Assembly: GCA_914767715.1 (NCBI GenBank)
Contig: OU612072.1
Location: 26,352,001 to 26,412,000, forward strand
DNA: 60,000 bases
Source of the DNA: Membranipora membranacea
Taxonomy: Eukaryota > Bryozoa > Gymnolaemata > Cheilostomatida > Membraniporidae
Direction of reading: 5' to 3'
Shown here: in pieces, positions 1-12,161 of the stretch
Numbering within the stretch: position 1 is the first letter of the stretch
Layout of the letters: every line of letters starts with the position of its first letter
Notes under the pieces: model-generated
What the model saw: only the letters and a program-made list of their open reading frames with translations
The model's database searches: none
What the model was told of the DNA's origin: nothing
Position numbers and translations under genes: made by a program

Positions 1-718
1 TTGTGTTTGTGATGGCTGGAAGGCTTTTTCTGCCAGACTAATCAAGTCTGAAGGAAAGCCAACAAGCCACCACAAACCAATTGTTCAAATATTTGTTGTT
101 TTCAGGCATATCTACTCTCATCGCTCTACTGAGAAAATGACCAAAGGCTTCAAAATATTAGAGAAAGCCATTTTTCTTTAGATGGGAGTCAATTATCCTA
201 TTTTCCTAAGTTTTTTTACATTGTGATAACAGAATTTCATGATAACCAGCTAGATTTAGATACCTCAATATTTGAGCAATGTGTGTCTGGTAAGAAAAGT
301 GACGAAAAATAGCAAAATAATAATTGGAGTTAAAAATGGCAAGCAGGTTTTGCTATTTTGATACCGCTTTAATATTTAAACTACATGGAATGTGAGAGTA
401 GCTCAGGATTTCCTATTTTAGAAGCTAAAATTTGAGACAGAGTAGTAGGCTCGCTTGTGGATAATAAATTATTTGCGATTGCAGCGCGTTAAATTGTGGT
501 TTTCAATGACTTCCAAATATTGAAGTTTTTGTTTCGTGCTGCGAGTAATGTATTATTTGAAATTAACAAGGAAAAAAATGTTGGTTAATATAAGATCAAA
601 AATCAACGAACAAAACAAATGAAACATATTTAACAAAGAATATATGTAAATATGTTTCTTTCTTCTCTATCGTTTCGGGTTCAAGTTCAAATCTGGTTCA
701 GCTCTTGCAATTCATTGC
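1..718. other. 3' flank of gene A
   Basis: About 400-718 is conserved 3' flank shared with genes B, C, E and H (GATTTCCTATTTTAGAAGCT, GAGTAATGTATTATTT). No AATAAA polyadenylation signal is obvious near the stop. Positions 1-400 show nothing recognisable. Confidence 0.5.
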
Positions 719-2009
719 TTAGTAGCGTGGTTGTTGTCTGTGTGGTTGTCTGTGTGGCTGTCTGTGTGGCTGTGGATTGTAACGAGGCTCTGAAAAACAA
801 ACATATATCAGTTGTATGTATGACAAGGAAAATTACTGTGCTAAGATGAATGTCATTTATTTCCCGTTATGTATTGGGAATAAAATGATTGGTATTTACA
901 AAATATCATTTTTGGCCTTGATATCCCTTCAACCCTGAGGCTGTGCTCAGCTATGTAAGCATTGTTTAAAAATCTATAATGTATCACATGAATTTATAAG
1001 CAATAGTGTAGTAGTATTGAAAGAAATTTTAGCTAGTCACCGGACATAGACAGAACATTTTTGACTTTTACTGTGAATTGCTTAAAATTGTTTACTTACT
1101 TGGTACATTTCTGGTTTGAGTTGAATCTCCCTTGCACTTCCATCCTCCACATGATGGATATGGCTTGCTGCAGGTTCTGGTTCTGGTCTGTTTGTATGTG
1201 TGAGGGTTGTTAGACCAGTTAGTCCAGTAAGCCCATCCACCGTTAACTACAGAGATAATGAATTCAAACTTTATCCTCTGCTACTGCATATTATTCTAGG
1301 ACTGGTCACTGTCAGCATAAATCAAAACTTACTCTAATAATCTCGGAATCAAAGTCAGATGCATCGGGAATCTTTGTTATTTTTTTAGGGATGGTTCTAA
1401 CCTGGGCAGCATTGGAGATTGCAGTACTTCATAGATTTGTTTGGTCCGGCACATTTGGAGTTTCCGTGTGGTCCGTAGCCATAGACTTGCTTCCTGTTGC
1501 ATGTTCTGTATCTGAATTGGATACCTCCACCGCAAGGCTTAGAGCATCGTCCATATTGACCCCATGCACTCCATGAAGCAACTGCAAAGTGGAAAATATT
1601 TCTACGAGTTCTCTACTCAAAAATGGTTTCATAATATTTCCAGAATGAGATATTTAAGCTTTTTTAATATCCAAACTGTGAAAATTTATATTTTAGATTC
1701 ATCTCTCATAATTTACTTACCAGTGTAATGTGTTCTTGGTTTGTAGTGAGGTTGAACATGTGGCCTGTAGTGAGTAGGAGCATGTGGTCTGTAGCTTTGT
1801 TGATGGGGTCTGTGCGAGGCAGACACACATGCCACAGCAACAATAGCCAGGAGGATAAGCTTTGTCATCGCTACAATAGTGAGAATAAACATGTAGATAT
1901 GATTTGTATGGTACAATATTTAAATTGACTGCTCTAAAAATACTGTTCAAAAGCCTGATCTAGTTTCAGTTTCTGTTGATTGATAAATATGTTTAAAGTA
2001 CTTACCCAT
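719..2009 (-). CDS. Gene A: secreted TSP1-domain, His/Pro-rich protein
   Basis: Five coding exons on the minus strand: 2006-2009, 1721-1870, 1402-1581, 1100-1246 and 719-789. They join to 184 codons including TAA (183 aa). Exon 1 supplies only ATG plus one G. Exon 2 gives the signal peptide (MAMTKLILLAIVAVACVSA) and the longest His/Pro arm class, with three RPH units. Exon 3 is a TSR module (WSAWGQYGRC, CSKPCGGG, RYRTC, final CC) with 7 Cys. Exon 4 is a second TSR-like module of the GGWKCKGDSTQTRNVP class with 3 Cys. Exon 5 is a QPHR-repeat tail with three units ending QPRY. All introns are phase 1. The exon-3 donor is GTTAGA, where the paralogs have GTAAG, so it may be weaker. The precise function is unknown; secretion and TSP1 membership are well supported by motifs and by eight paralogs. 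Confidence 0.88.
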
Positions 2010-2072
2010 TTTAGTTGATCTTCCTATTGGATACAACAGTTGAATGATGGCAGCTCTCTCAACTGCATGCCC

Positions 2073-2111
2073 TTTTATACCCTCAGACCACCATTTATGA
2101 TGACAGATAAG
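2073..2111 (-). promoter_or_regulatory. Gene A core promoter: TATA box and GATA site
   Basis: A minus-strand TATAAAA lies at 2073-2079, with its far end 70 bp from the ATG. A GATAAG on the plus strand at 2106-2111 lies 26 bp further upstream. Sequence around both is shared with the paralogs, including a CATGCAGTTGAGAGA-type initiator region. Confidence 0.75.
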
Positions 2112-3234
2112 GGCCATAAATTATCTCAATAATTAATAGCCGCACACTTTTACCTGCCAATTAATGGAAGAATTTAATCATCTGCGTAGGACATTATTGG
2201 AGATTTGACGACCAGATTATGAGTTCTACTTGATTGGATCATACTCCTCTAAGCGGCACCTAAAATTGATGTATCGGCGGCAGATTTACTTTAAACTTAT
2301 AGTTCACATGTCTCACATGGGTGAAAAAAAATCACTTCCTTATTAATTCCAATCACTGTCGAAATATTTATCTTAAATGGATTAGATTGATGACGGGACA
2401 AAATAAACCACATAGATGGTATAATAATCACAAAGTATTAATCATATTGCCTTCATTGATCCTATTCACTCATGCACTTTGCACATCGAGATTTGTGATT
2501 TAACAAATTTACTCAAATTTATTGTTTGTATGTTATTAAATCAGAGTTATCTTAGGAAGCGTCAGATTGAGCAGATCAGGGAATAGGTCAATATACTAAT
2601 TTGTCCTCTGCGGTACAACAATGATAGTAAAAAGTCAGCTATTGCCACAAATGCTTATCACAGGTACCACCATGCTAACCATGTTAGAACGTCCGATGAC
2701 CCTGTGCTCCCTAGAAACAAAGTGAGGAGGGTGTACTGGGATAGGCCTCCAAACATGGGTCAAGATTTGAAACATGACACAGCAGTGTTATTCAATGATA
2801 TTTTAAAATTTTGTTATCAGACACTTTCCGGTTTATCAACCTCATTCCAGTCTTGGAAACACCACTAGAACAAGTATTATGATTATATATCTTTGCAAAT
2901 AGCTTCTCACCAATTTTTTGGAAATGAAGGGACGTTTAAATCAGCATACTTTTTGGCAACATTGAACTGAACAGTCACAGAAGGCATGCAACATTTATGA
3001 CTAATATAGTATATACAACATACAGTGGTGGGCGTAGCTCACGTATTTGATATCTCTACTAATTACTTGTAGCCTTTGAATCCCTGTTGATGTAGTAATA
3101 TATGTATTAGCCAACCAGTCAGTTTGAGTGTTTTAAATTTGTGAAATTAGTATGAATGCCTCGTTTACCTGGTTTCACCAAGGAGGTCTTCGCAGTGTTT
3201 GATATTCTCGTTACCTCAACTAGTTTCAGCTATA
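2112..3234. other. Upstream region of gene A
   Basis: 2112-2360 is the conserved upstream block of the family, including GGCACCTAAAATTGATGTAT and ATCACTTCCT (2331-2340). The remainder to 3234 contains no feature I can support. Confidence 0.5.
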
Positions 3235-3600
3235 AATAGCAGGTGGAGGAGGAGATTAGCAGTCCTACATATGATTAATAATGGTCGGAATTACACTTCC
3301 TTGTTAGGTTTACTATCACTCCTTCTTAGCCCATAAATCACCAGAAAGGTAAGCGCAGGCTGTCAAGTCTGATATTTATGGTCGGAATTACACTTCCTTG
3401 TTAGGTTTACTATCACTCCTTCTTAGCCCATAAATCACCAGAAAGGTAAGCGCAGGCTGTCAAGTCTGATATTTATGTTCCAAATCAGTAAGTGACTTTG
3501 CACAACGGCAAATAAACTCTTCATTATAATGAATGCATACCTTTTTCGTGAAGGTGTTTTAATAGCTTTAACCAGTTAATTGGGATTTACAATCTGATGA
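3235..3600 (+). repeat. R1 interspersed repeat, upstream of gene A
   Basis: R1 landmarks: GGTGGAGGAGGAGATTAGCA, an ATTACACTTCCTTG block, AAATCACCAGAAAGG, CTGTCAAGTCTGAT, an AAGTGACTTTGCA block and GGTGTTTTAATAGCTTTAAC. It lies 1.2 kb upstream of gene A. Confidence 0.75.
3281..3474 (+). repeat. Perfect 97-bp tandem duplication within an R1 repeat
   Basis: Two adjacent 97-bp units, 3281-3377 and 3378-3474, read base for base the same. Both start ATGGTCGGAATTACACTTCC. All other R1 copies have this segment once. Confidence 0.92.
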
Positions 3601-5016
3601 CATCCTCATCTCTAAAGGCGAAGGAATGACACAGACTCACGGTAATCATTAGCCATTGCCCTTCTATTCAGTAGGGGAACAAACATGAATACATTCACAG
3701 AAAAAAAACATCGCCAAATCTTTATGGGTGAAATAGGAGATATCAGGTAATCTCACAACATATCTATGGAAGTGACGCACCACTTGTAGGATAACTACAG
3801 GAATGGAGGATCATTTATCTTTTCATAGCAGTTAATTAGAACCTCATACTCATTCAAGTGATGTGAAAGATACTTTCAAATCTGAAACTAGGTGCATCCC
3901 AAATTGTCTAACTAACAGTATTGATGAGAGTCAGAGGTGGCGTATTCAGAGAGGGATGCAACGTACATCACAAGACACATTTTCAAGACTACAACTAGGA
4001 GGATAAAACCAAAAGTGCCCTAGATTTAAAATATTCAGTAATCAATGAGGGATTCAGCATACAGGGATGTATAAGTTACTGCACAACACATCAGTGTTGA
4101 GTCACAAATAATGAGGCATAGTAAGAGGCATCTCTCAGTACATCCAACTCCCTATCCCCAAAAAAAGGATGAAGCAGCCACTGTATAAACAAATGCAGAT
4201 GTGATCTTAAACCATATTTTATTACTGAAGACCAAAGCTCTGTGACAAACAAGGGGAAGGGATGGGAAGCCCACAGCTATGACAGCACTCGGCACAATGA
4301 GCCCGAGTGCTCAAAGCCCTGACATTGAATTTTGAGCAGTGAATCGGCTACATCGGTTTTAGACTAGTATTTTTGTGCCCCTAGCAAAAAAAAGCTAACA
4401 TCTAGAATATACTGCCTTTCCATCAAGTCAACGGTTCCTATTATATCCTATTTTTTTTCCTTCTTACTTGACAGTATGTTGTGCTTTTGTAAGACATTAT
4501 GGGTTGGCACCTTGTCCTATCTATCATTAGCCAAGTTGACAGGTTGTAAAAAGTTAGAATAAAACCTACCCGATATCTTAATATATCCAGTAAGTTACAT
4601 CGTTATAAAACAAATTAAATATAAGAATCTGTAATTGGGTTGACGAAAAAACTTTTCACTCATCATTGGATTATACTGCAAACCAAACTATGAATCAAGA
4701 ATCTATAATGGTGTGGTGTAACAAAAAGTTAAAGATGGGCTCAGATTCAGATTCACTCTCTCCAGGCCGGCTCCATTTCAGATCAATCTGAATTGGAGCT
4801 TATTTTTAATATTGAGTGATGAACAAAGGTTCAGCTATGTAACACACATAATCAGGGTCTAGAACAGATAACCCGTTGTTTAATTTAGTAAATAGCCACT
4901 GTCAAATCACCGCAACCTCTCTAGGTGACGGCAGTCAATCGGCATTAAGAATCAGCGGGCACACCTTATGGGACATCACAACACGTAATACTTATTATCG
5001 GTTTTCATACTAATAA
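3600..5016. other. Intergenic region left of the segmental duplication
   Basis: It holds the downstream extension of the R1 copy (to about 3780), an R2 copy, and otherwise unassigned AT-rich sequence without a credible gene. Confidence 0.4.
4200..4400 (+). repeat. Repeat R2, copy 1
   Basis: CTCGGCACAATGAGCCCGAG and AGTGAATCGGCTACATCGG match segments at 37975-38140 and 59570-59730. It is a non-coding interspersed repeat. Confidence 0.55.
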
Positions 5017-5100
5017 TCCTACAGATAAGAAGATGGTTTTACATACCAGCAGGCAATGCTACTACCATCGCACCCATAGGTCCTGCTTTCTGAATCCGAA

Positions 5101-5165
5101 GACAATATAGCTCAGTGTTAGCAGCGCTGGGCCATTTTGACCTGGGTTTGAGACCGTCTACATCC
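5101..5165 (+). repeat. tRNA-derived SINE head (unit 1)
   Basis: TAGCTCAGTG (A-box-like, from 5108) and GGGTTTGAGACC (B-box-like, 5144-5155) are spaced as in a tRNA promoter. No tRNA cloverleaf or acceptor stem could be formed, so this is a SINE head or tRNA relic. Confidence 0.5.
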
Positions 5166-6086
5166 CTGAACATTATGATCATCATCCTATCTGTTAGTAT
5201 ATTATAGGAAGTATGACATGTTGTGACGCTCACAAGGTGTGTCCGCTGATTCGCAATGCCATTTGAAGGTGATCACTTTGAAAGTCTGAGAAACCATAAC
5301 TTTCTCAATATTTGGATTTTAATGCTTTAAATCGCTCACATGATAGGATAAGATATGGAGAAAAAGATGTGATACAAAAAACCAGCCTCAAAGTAAGTCT
5401 TCAAATCCCCATAAATTTGTTTGTGTTGACCCTTTTCATCAAAATCGGGAATTACCTGCTCCTGTTGGCAACTTGAACTAGGATGGCTCTTACTCATCGG
5501 CTCATAGTCTCTTAAATAATTTAACCGCATTGATAAATCTGTTTTCACTAAGTAAGGTAAAACTTTGATGTTTAATGGCCGGAGAGAGAAGCATGAGCTC
5601 CAATAAAATTAGTTGAAGATCGCAAAATGTTTGGTAGTTTGACGTTGCTAAAATGATTGAACTAGATGGACTGTGTTTGTATTTCCGGATTTCTCAATTA
5701 GAAGCTGCGCTTGGAGACCGAGTACTGGGCTCATTGATTGGTAATAAATCAATTGAAATTGATATGGGGGAATTGATCAACTCTGCAATGTCTCGTAATT
5801 TTGCCTTGTTGATGTTGGTGTGAGCAATCAATAAATTATTGGCAATCGCAAAGCATACAAGTGTGGTATTCAATGTCAACCAAGCATTGCGGTTTGACTT
5901 CTCATGCTATGAGAAATGTATTATTTCAAATTAACAAGGAAAAACAGGTTAATATAAGATCAAAAATCAACAAAAAAAAACAAATGAAGCAAATTTAACA
6001 TAGAATATATATATAAATTGGCTTCTCTCTTTTCTACCATTTCGGGGTTCAAGTTCAAATCTTGTTCGGCTCTTGCAATTCATTGC

Positions 6087-7423
6087 TTAGTAGTGTGGTT
6101 GTCGGTGTGGTTGTCGGTGTTGTTGTCGGTGTGGTTGTTGGTGTGGTTGTCGGTGTGGTTGTCTGTGTGGCTGTGGATTGTAATGAGGCTCTGCAAGACA
6201 AACATATGTCAGTTGTATGTATAAGAAGGGAAATTATTGTGCTCATATTATGAACAAGATATTTCTTCAGCTACTGCTTGAAGATAAACTGATTGGAATT
6301 TACAAAAATTAAATGTGCTAAAAAGTTAAAAAAACAAATTTATTGCCTTGAAATCCTTTATCTCTGACTTGGGTGTCCTATGTAAGCATTGTTTAAGCAC
6401 CTGAATTTATACATGATAGTGTAGCAGTATTGAAAAAAATGTCAGCTAGTCAGTGGAAAGAGACAAAACAATTTTGACTTTTACTGTGAACAGCTTAAAA
6501 TGATTTACTCACTTGGTACATTTCTGGTTTGAGTTGAATCTCCCTTGCACTTCCATCCTCCACATGATGGATATGGTTTGCTGCAGGTTCTGGTTCTGGT
6601 CTGCTTGTAGGTGTGAGGGTTGTTAGACCAGTTAGTCCAGTAAGCCCATCCACCATTAACTACAAAGATGACAAGTTCAAATTTTACCTCCTGTTACTGC
6701 ATTTTATTGTAAGATTGGTCATCGTCAACACAAATCGAATTTACTCATGTATTCTCGGAATCGAAGTTAGATGCATTGGGAATCATTTAATTTTTCCTTC
6801 AATGTTTAAGGATAGTTCTTACCTGGGCAGCAATGGAGATTGCAGTACTTCATAGATTTCATCGGTCCAGCACAGTTGGAGTTTCCATGTGGTCCATAGC
6901 CATAGACTTGCTTCTTCTCGCATGTTCTGTATCTAAATTGGATTCCTCCACCACAAGGCTTAGAGCATCGTCCATATTGACCCCATGCACTCCATGAAGC
7001 AACTGCAAAATGGAAAATATTTCTATGAGTTCTCTATTAAAAAAAAATTAAAACATTTTAATCATGATATATGAAAGTTTTTTAATATCCGAATCATGAA
7101 AATTTATATTTTAGATTCATCTCTCATAAGTTTACTTACCAGTGTAATGTGTTCTTGGTTGGTAGTGAGGTTGAACATGTGTCCTGTAGGGGGTAGGAGG
7201 ATGTGGTCTGTAACGCCTGGAGGCGGACACACATGCCACAGCAACGATAGCCAGGAGGATAAGCTTTGTCATAGCTACATAAGTAAGAATATAAGACGTT
7301 GATATGACTAGTATGGTAAAATATTTGATTGTCTCCTATAAAATTATTATTTAAAAACTCAATCAAATTTCAATCCTTACACAAATCTGTTGATCGATAA
7401 AGATGTTTAAAATACTTACCCAT
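6087..7423 (-). CDS. Gene B: secreted TSP1-domain, His/Pro-rich protein
   Basis: Exons: 7420-7423, 7140-7274, 6823-7002, 6513-6659 and 6087-6190, joining to 190 codons with TAA (189 aa). The signal peptide matches gene A. The N-terminal arm is the middle-length class (SRRYRPHPPTPYR). Exon 3 is the GRC/GGG/CEKKQ/CAGPMK class, which lacks the N-K-S sequon of other copies. Exon 4 is the GGWKCKGDST class shared only with genes A and C. Its donor is GTGAGT, while most copies have GTAAGT. The tail has about six QPHR-like units, one of them QQHR. The gene lies in the first unit of a tandem segmental duplication (5017-9687), and gene C is its copy. No frame disruption is visible. The biochemical role is unknown. 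Confidence 0.88.
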
Positions 7424-7484
7424 TTTAGTTGATCTTCCTATTGAATGCAACAGTTGAATGATTCTCTTCTATCATTGCATGCCA

Positions 7485-7524
7485 TTTTATACCCTCAGAT
7501 CACCATATTATGTTGATAGATAAG
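7485..7524 (-). promoter_or_regulatory. Gene B core promoter: TATA box and GATA site
   Basis: The minus-strand TATAAAA is at 7485-7491, with its far end 68 bp from the ATG. GATAAG is at 7519-7524, 27 bp further upstream. The context matches the other paralogs. Confidence 0.73.
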
Positions 7525-8860
7525 ATCAATAAATTCTCAATAGTTAGTAGCGGCACAATTTTACTAGGGGAAGACATTAATCGTCTGCGTATGATATTAT
7601 TTGGCATTTGACAACCAGCTAATAAGTGAATTGGATTGGATCGTACCATACAAGCAATATTGACTACGCCAGCAGCCAATATTTATGATGAGGTGGAATC
7701 TCTACTTTAATCTCATGTTTGACATGAGAGAAAATATCACTTCCTATTTTTTCAAACCACTGATTTGATACCCATGTTATATGATTAGGGAACTTGGAAC
7801 CATGGTGGATATTTCAGATGTTTCGCAAGAGAAGAACCATCAGTTATCTCAACTCTGTCAAATAAAGGAAGACATATTTCTTCTGCTCAGGACATTATTT
7901 AGTATTTGACAACCATCTGATAGGTTTCACTGGCATATTTTGTCAAGTGATATTCAATAATGTCCAAGATACCCACACCTGATATTTATGCAATAGCGGC
8001 TTTTTTCTATAATCTCATGTTTGACATGAGTGAAAATATCACTTCCTTATTATTCCCAAACACTGTCAAAATATTTAGAAAATTGTGGAAACATGGAACA
8101 GAGTCACAACTCTTGATGATCGATCGGATATTGTGTGATTGAACTTATTTTCTTACCTAATTACATTACAATTCAACATGTGTATTAAAGGGCAACCAAG
8201 TTTCAAACAACTTCTCATTGATGGCCATTGATTAATAGCAGATTGCACCTTCTGCATGGGGGAAAAGACAAAATATAATTTGGATGATTATTCAGCCAGA
8301 ATTCTCATGAAACATTTCTTCCATCAGGTACTCAAACTCAGCTAAAGTAGAATACCACATAGCAGTTTCCTGCTCCTGTTATTATTTAGCCTGTGCTCTG
8401 TAATTATTACAGCAAAGTCTTGGAACCTCCCCTAAACTGAAGTGTCACCCAGCTTAGAGTCAGCAACTACTTTGAGTTTTGCATCGCGTAATGCACAAAC
8501 CTGATTTTGCCGCGCACATTATTTGCTACCCATTAATGCATTGCTGCGAAACCTTGGTTGCCCTTTAAATTCACCAAAGTTCAACCTTTGCATGTTGTAA
8601 AACCAAAGTTTACCTAAGTTCATTCATTTGCTTACCTGATTGCATATGGAGATATAGTTAATTCAAAAGGTGTACTAAAATTGCCAAAGTTCAATGTTTG
8701 TATGTTTTAATACCAAAATATACTCAGTTCTTCTTGACACACTAAGGTGAATAAATTAATAGACTGGCCTACACATAACCATATAAGTATTGACTAAATG
8801 TTACAATTAAATATTGACATCCTACAGCGCTGTCTCAATGCCTCAATTATGCCCACTGGT
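7525..8860. other. Upstream region of gene B with two copies of the conserved block
   Basis: The block with TTTGACAACCAGCTAATAAG and CATGAGAGAAAATATCACTTCC occurs at about 7590-7765. It occurs again at about 7890-8080 (TTTGACAACCATCTGATAGG, CATGAGTGAAAATATCACTT). Nothing else was recognised to 8860. Confidence 0.55.
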
Positions 8861-9768
8861 TATAATAGAATACCCAATGCGTTGGAATGCACTGATTTCT
8901 TGAAGTCCAAAGAGGAGATGTTAGTCGACACAGTGATCGTTTCATCACAGTTTAACTCACAAGAGTATGTACTAGATTGAATCATGGCGCATGATTTCAA
9001 GGTATTGTGCGGCAATACATACAATAATGTATCTTGTATCCCTCCCAGATTACACATGCTCTGACTTTTCTTAAATATTAATAGTTAGACCATTTGGGTT
9101 TTATTAATCTCATTATAGATTTGGAAGCCCACACCTCATAAATAAATAAATAAGGCTCTACTTATCCACATCAATAATCCTGCCGCCCTGTTATCAAAGA
9201 ACAGTGTAGCTTTTCTCCCACAGACTCTGATACGACTCAACATTAGACATTTCACTGACTTCCTTGTTTTCAGATTATAAGGATGTCTATCAAAACTATA
9301 TGATCATTTTGATTTGTTTTAAATCCATCAGGAATAAATGAGCTCTTCATTCATTGCACACTAAAGGTATGTTTTGTTATGGCTGTATTACACATTTTCC
9401 AGATCAATCCATCAATGATATGATAATTACCATTTCATTATAATTATAAGCCACGAACCCTAATTTTAACAGCTATCAGCATAAATGAGACAACAATCCT
9501 CCAGCTCAAGGCAATCATTTTCCACCCATGAAAATGCAAAAATCTACTGAAAACTGCGGCATAGGCAGCCAGAATTTCAATGGTGGTAGTAAACTTTTGC
9601 TTAGTTTGACGCTATGCTAGTTCTTTCCTGTGAACTGAGGTAAGATATGATTGGGTCTGGAATATATTTCGAGACTCAACCAAATAATCCCACAGATAAG
9701 AAGATGGTCTTACATACCAGCAGGCAATGCTACTACCATCGCACCCATAGGTCCTGCTTTCAGAATCC

Positions 9769-9835
9769 GAAGACAGTATAGCTCAGTGTTAGCGGCGCTG
9801 GGCCATTTTGAACTGGGTTTGAGACCGTCTATATC
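9769..9835 (+). repeat. tRNA-derived SINE head (unit 2)
   Basis: The duplicate of the 5101-5165 head, with a few substitutions and the same A- and B-box-like motifs. Confidence 0.5.
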
Positions 9836-10758
9836 CCTGAACATTATGATCATCATCCTATATCTGTTAGTATATCATAGTAAGTATGACATGTTGTGAC
9901 GCTCACAAGGTGTGCCCGCTGATTCCCAATGCCATTTGAAGGTGATCACCTTGAAAGTCTGAGAAACCATAGCTTTCTCAATATTTGGATTCTAATGCTT
10001 TAAATCGCTCACATGATAGGATAAGATATGGAGAAAAAGATGTGATACAAAAAACCAGCCTCAAAGTAAGTCTTCAAATCCCCATAAATTTGTTTGTGTT
10101 GACCCTTTTCATCAAAATCGGGAATTACCTGCTCCTGTTTGCAACTTGAACTAGGATGGCTCTTACTCATCGGCTCATAGTCTCTTAAATAATTTAACCG
10201 CATTGATAAATCTGTTTTCACTTAGTAAGTTAAACTTTGATGTTTAATGGCCCGAGAGAGAAGCATGAGCTCCGATAAAATGAGTTGAAGATCGCAAAAG
10301 GTTTGGTAGTTTGACGTTGCTAAAATGATTGAACTAGACGGACTGTGTTGGTATTTCCGGATTTCCCAATTAGAAGCTGCGCTCGGAGACCGAGTACTGG
10401 GCTCATTCGTTGGCCATAAATTAATTGCAATTGATTTGGGGGAGTTGATCAACTCTGCAATGTCTCGTAATTTTGCCTTGTTGATGTTGGCGTGAGCAAT
10501 CATTAAATTATTGACAATTGCAAAGCATACAAGTGTGGTATTCAATGTCCACCAAGTATTGCAGTTTGATTTTTCATGCTATGAGTAATGTATTATTTCA
10601 AATTAACAAGGAAAAACAGGTTAATATAAGATAAAAAATCAACTAACAAAAACAAATGTAACAAATTTAACATAGAATATATTTATAAATTGGCTTCTCT
10701 CTTTTCTATCGTTTCGGGGTTCAAGTTCAAATCTGGTTCGGCTCTTACAATTCATTGC

Positions 10759-12059
10759 TTAGTAGTGTGGTTGTCGGTGTGGTTGTCGGTGTGGTTGTCG
10801 GTGTGGTTGTCTGTGTGGCTGTGGATTGTAATGAGGCTCTGCAAGACAAACATATGTCAGTTGTATGTATAAGAAGGGAAATTATTGTGCTCATATGAAC
10901 GTCATATTTCTTCAGCTATGTATTGAAAATAAACTGATTGGAATTTACAAAAAATAAATTTGGTAAAAATTTAAAAAAAAAGTTTATTGCCTTGATATCC
11001 TTTATCTCTGACTTGGGTGACCTATGTAAGCATTGTTTAAACAGCTGTGCTGTACCACCTGAATTGATACGTGATAGTGTAGCAGTATTGAAAAAAATTT
11101 CAGCAAGTCAGTGGAAATGGGCAAAACAATTTTGACTTATACTGTGAACAGCTTAAAATTATTTACTTACTTGGTACATTTCTGGTTTGAGTTGAATCTC
11201 CCTTGCACTTCCATCCTCCACATGATGGATATGGTTTGCTGCAGGTTCTGGTTCTGGTCTGCTTGTATGTGTGAGGGTTGTTAGACCAGTTAGTCCAGTA
11301 AGCCCATCCACCATTAACTACAAAGATGATGAGTTCAAATTATACCTTCTGTTACTGCATTTTATTGTAAGATTGGTCATCGTCAACACATATCGAATTT
11401 ACTCATGTTTTCTCGGAATCTAAGTCAGATACATTGGGAATCATTTAATTTTTCCTTCAATTTTTAAGGATAGTTCTTACCTGGGCAGCAGTGGAGATTG
11501 CAGTACTTCATAGATTTCATTGGTCCAGCACAGTTCGAGTTTCCATGTGGTCCGTAGCCATAGACTTGCTTCTTCTCGCATGTTCTGTATCTAAATTGGA
11601 TTCCTCCACCACAAGGCTTAGAGCATCGTCCATATTGACCCCATGCACTCCATGAAGCAACTGCAAAGTGGAAAATATTTCTATGAGTTCTCTATCAAAA
11701 AAAAAATTAAAAGATTTTAATTATGAGATATTAAAGTTTTTTTTATATCCGAACCATGAAAATTTATGTTTTAGATCCATCTCTCATAAGTTTACTTACC
11801 AGTGTAATGTGTTCTTGGTTGGTAGTGAGGTTGAACATGACCCCATCCAGCTCTTTTGGCGGACACACATGACACAGCAGCGATAGCCAGGAGGATAAGC
11901 TTTGTCATAGCTACATGAGTAAGAATATATGATGTTGAAATGACTAGTATGGGAAAATATTTGATTGTCTGCTCTAAAATTATTAATTAAAAACCCGATC
12001 AAATTTCAATCCTTACACATTTCTGTTGATCGATAAATATGTTTAAAATACTTACCCAT
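10759..12059 (-). CDS. Gene C: secreted TSP1-domain, His/Pro-rich protein (copy of gene B)
   Basis: Exons: 12056-12059, 11800-11910, 11481-11660, 11171-11317 and 10759-10838, joining to 174 codons with TAA (173 aa). The gene lies in the second unit of the segmental duplication and its introns align with gene B throughout. Exon 3 (CAGPMK class) and exon 4 (GGWKCKGDST class) match gene B closely. Exon 2 does not: it is the short class, with KRAGWGHVQPHYQP replacing the RPH repeats, and resembles gene G (RAGWGHVQPHY). That is a visible sign of local exon exchange after duplication. The tail has four QPHR units and ends QPHY. The frame is open and splice sites are canonical. The role is unknown. 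Confidence 0.88.
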
Positions 12060-12121
12060 TTTAGTTGATCTTCCTATTGAATGCAACAGTTGAATGATGT
12101 CTGTTCGATCATTGCATGCCC

Positions 12122-12161
12122 TTTTATACCCTCAGATCACCATATTATCTTGATAGATAAG
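12122..12161 (-). promoter_or_regulatory. Gene C core promoter: TATA box and GATA site
   Basis: The minus-strand TATAAAA is at 12122-12128 (69 bp to ATG). GATAAG is at 12156-12161, 27 bp further upstream. Confidence 0.73.

Larger units (their letters stand above)
5017..9687 (+). repeat. Segmental tandem duplication, unit 1 (4.7 kb, carries gene B)
   Basis: It aligns head-to-tail with 9688-13488. The unit starts at TCCTACAGATAAGAAGATGG and ends with GACTCAACCAAATAA. The sequence after unit 2's end (GGCAGTAGGAATATTGATGG) also follows the matching block at about 25120-25150, so the 9687/9688 junction is the novel one. Confidence 0.85.

Noticed and set aside
6055-6253. Plus-strand Val/Gly/Cys-rich and minus-strand TPTTTPTTT-type ORFs over the 12-bp repeats (also at 34166-34422 and 10690-10872)
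   Set aside because: They are alternative frames of the QPHR-encoding exon 5, which is fixed by conserved splice acceptor, frame and stop in nine genes.
10222-10545. A 107-codon minus-strand ORF downstream of gene C
   Set aside because: The counterpart in unit 1 is shorter and differs in reading; the region is the 3' flank of the TSP1 genes.
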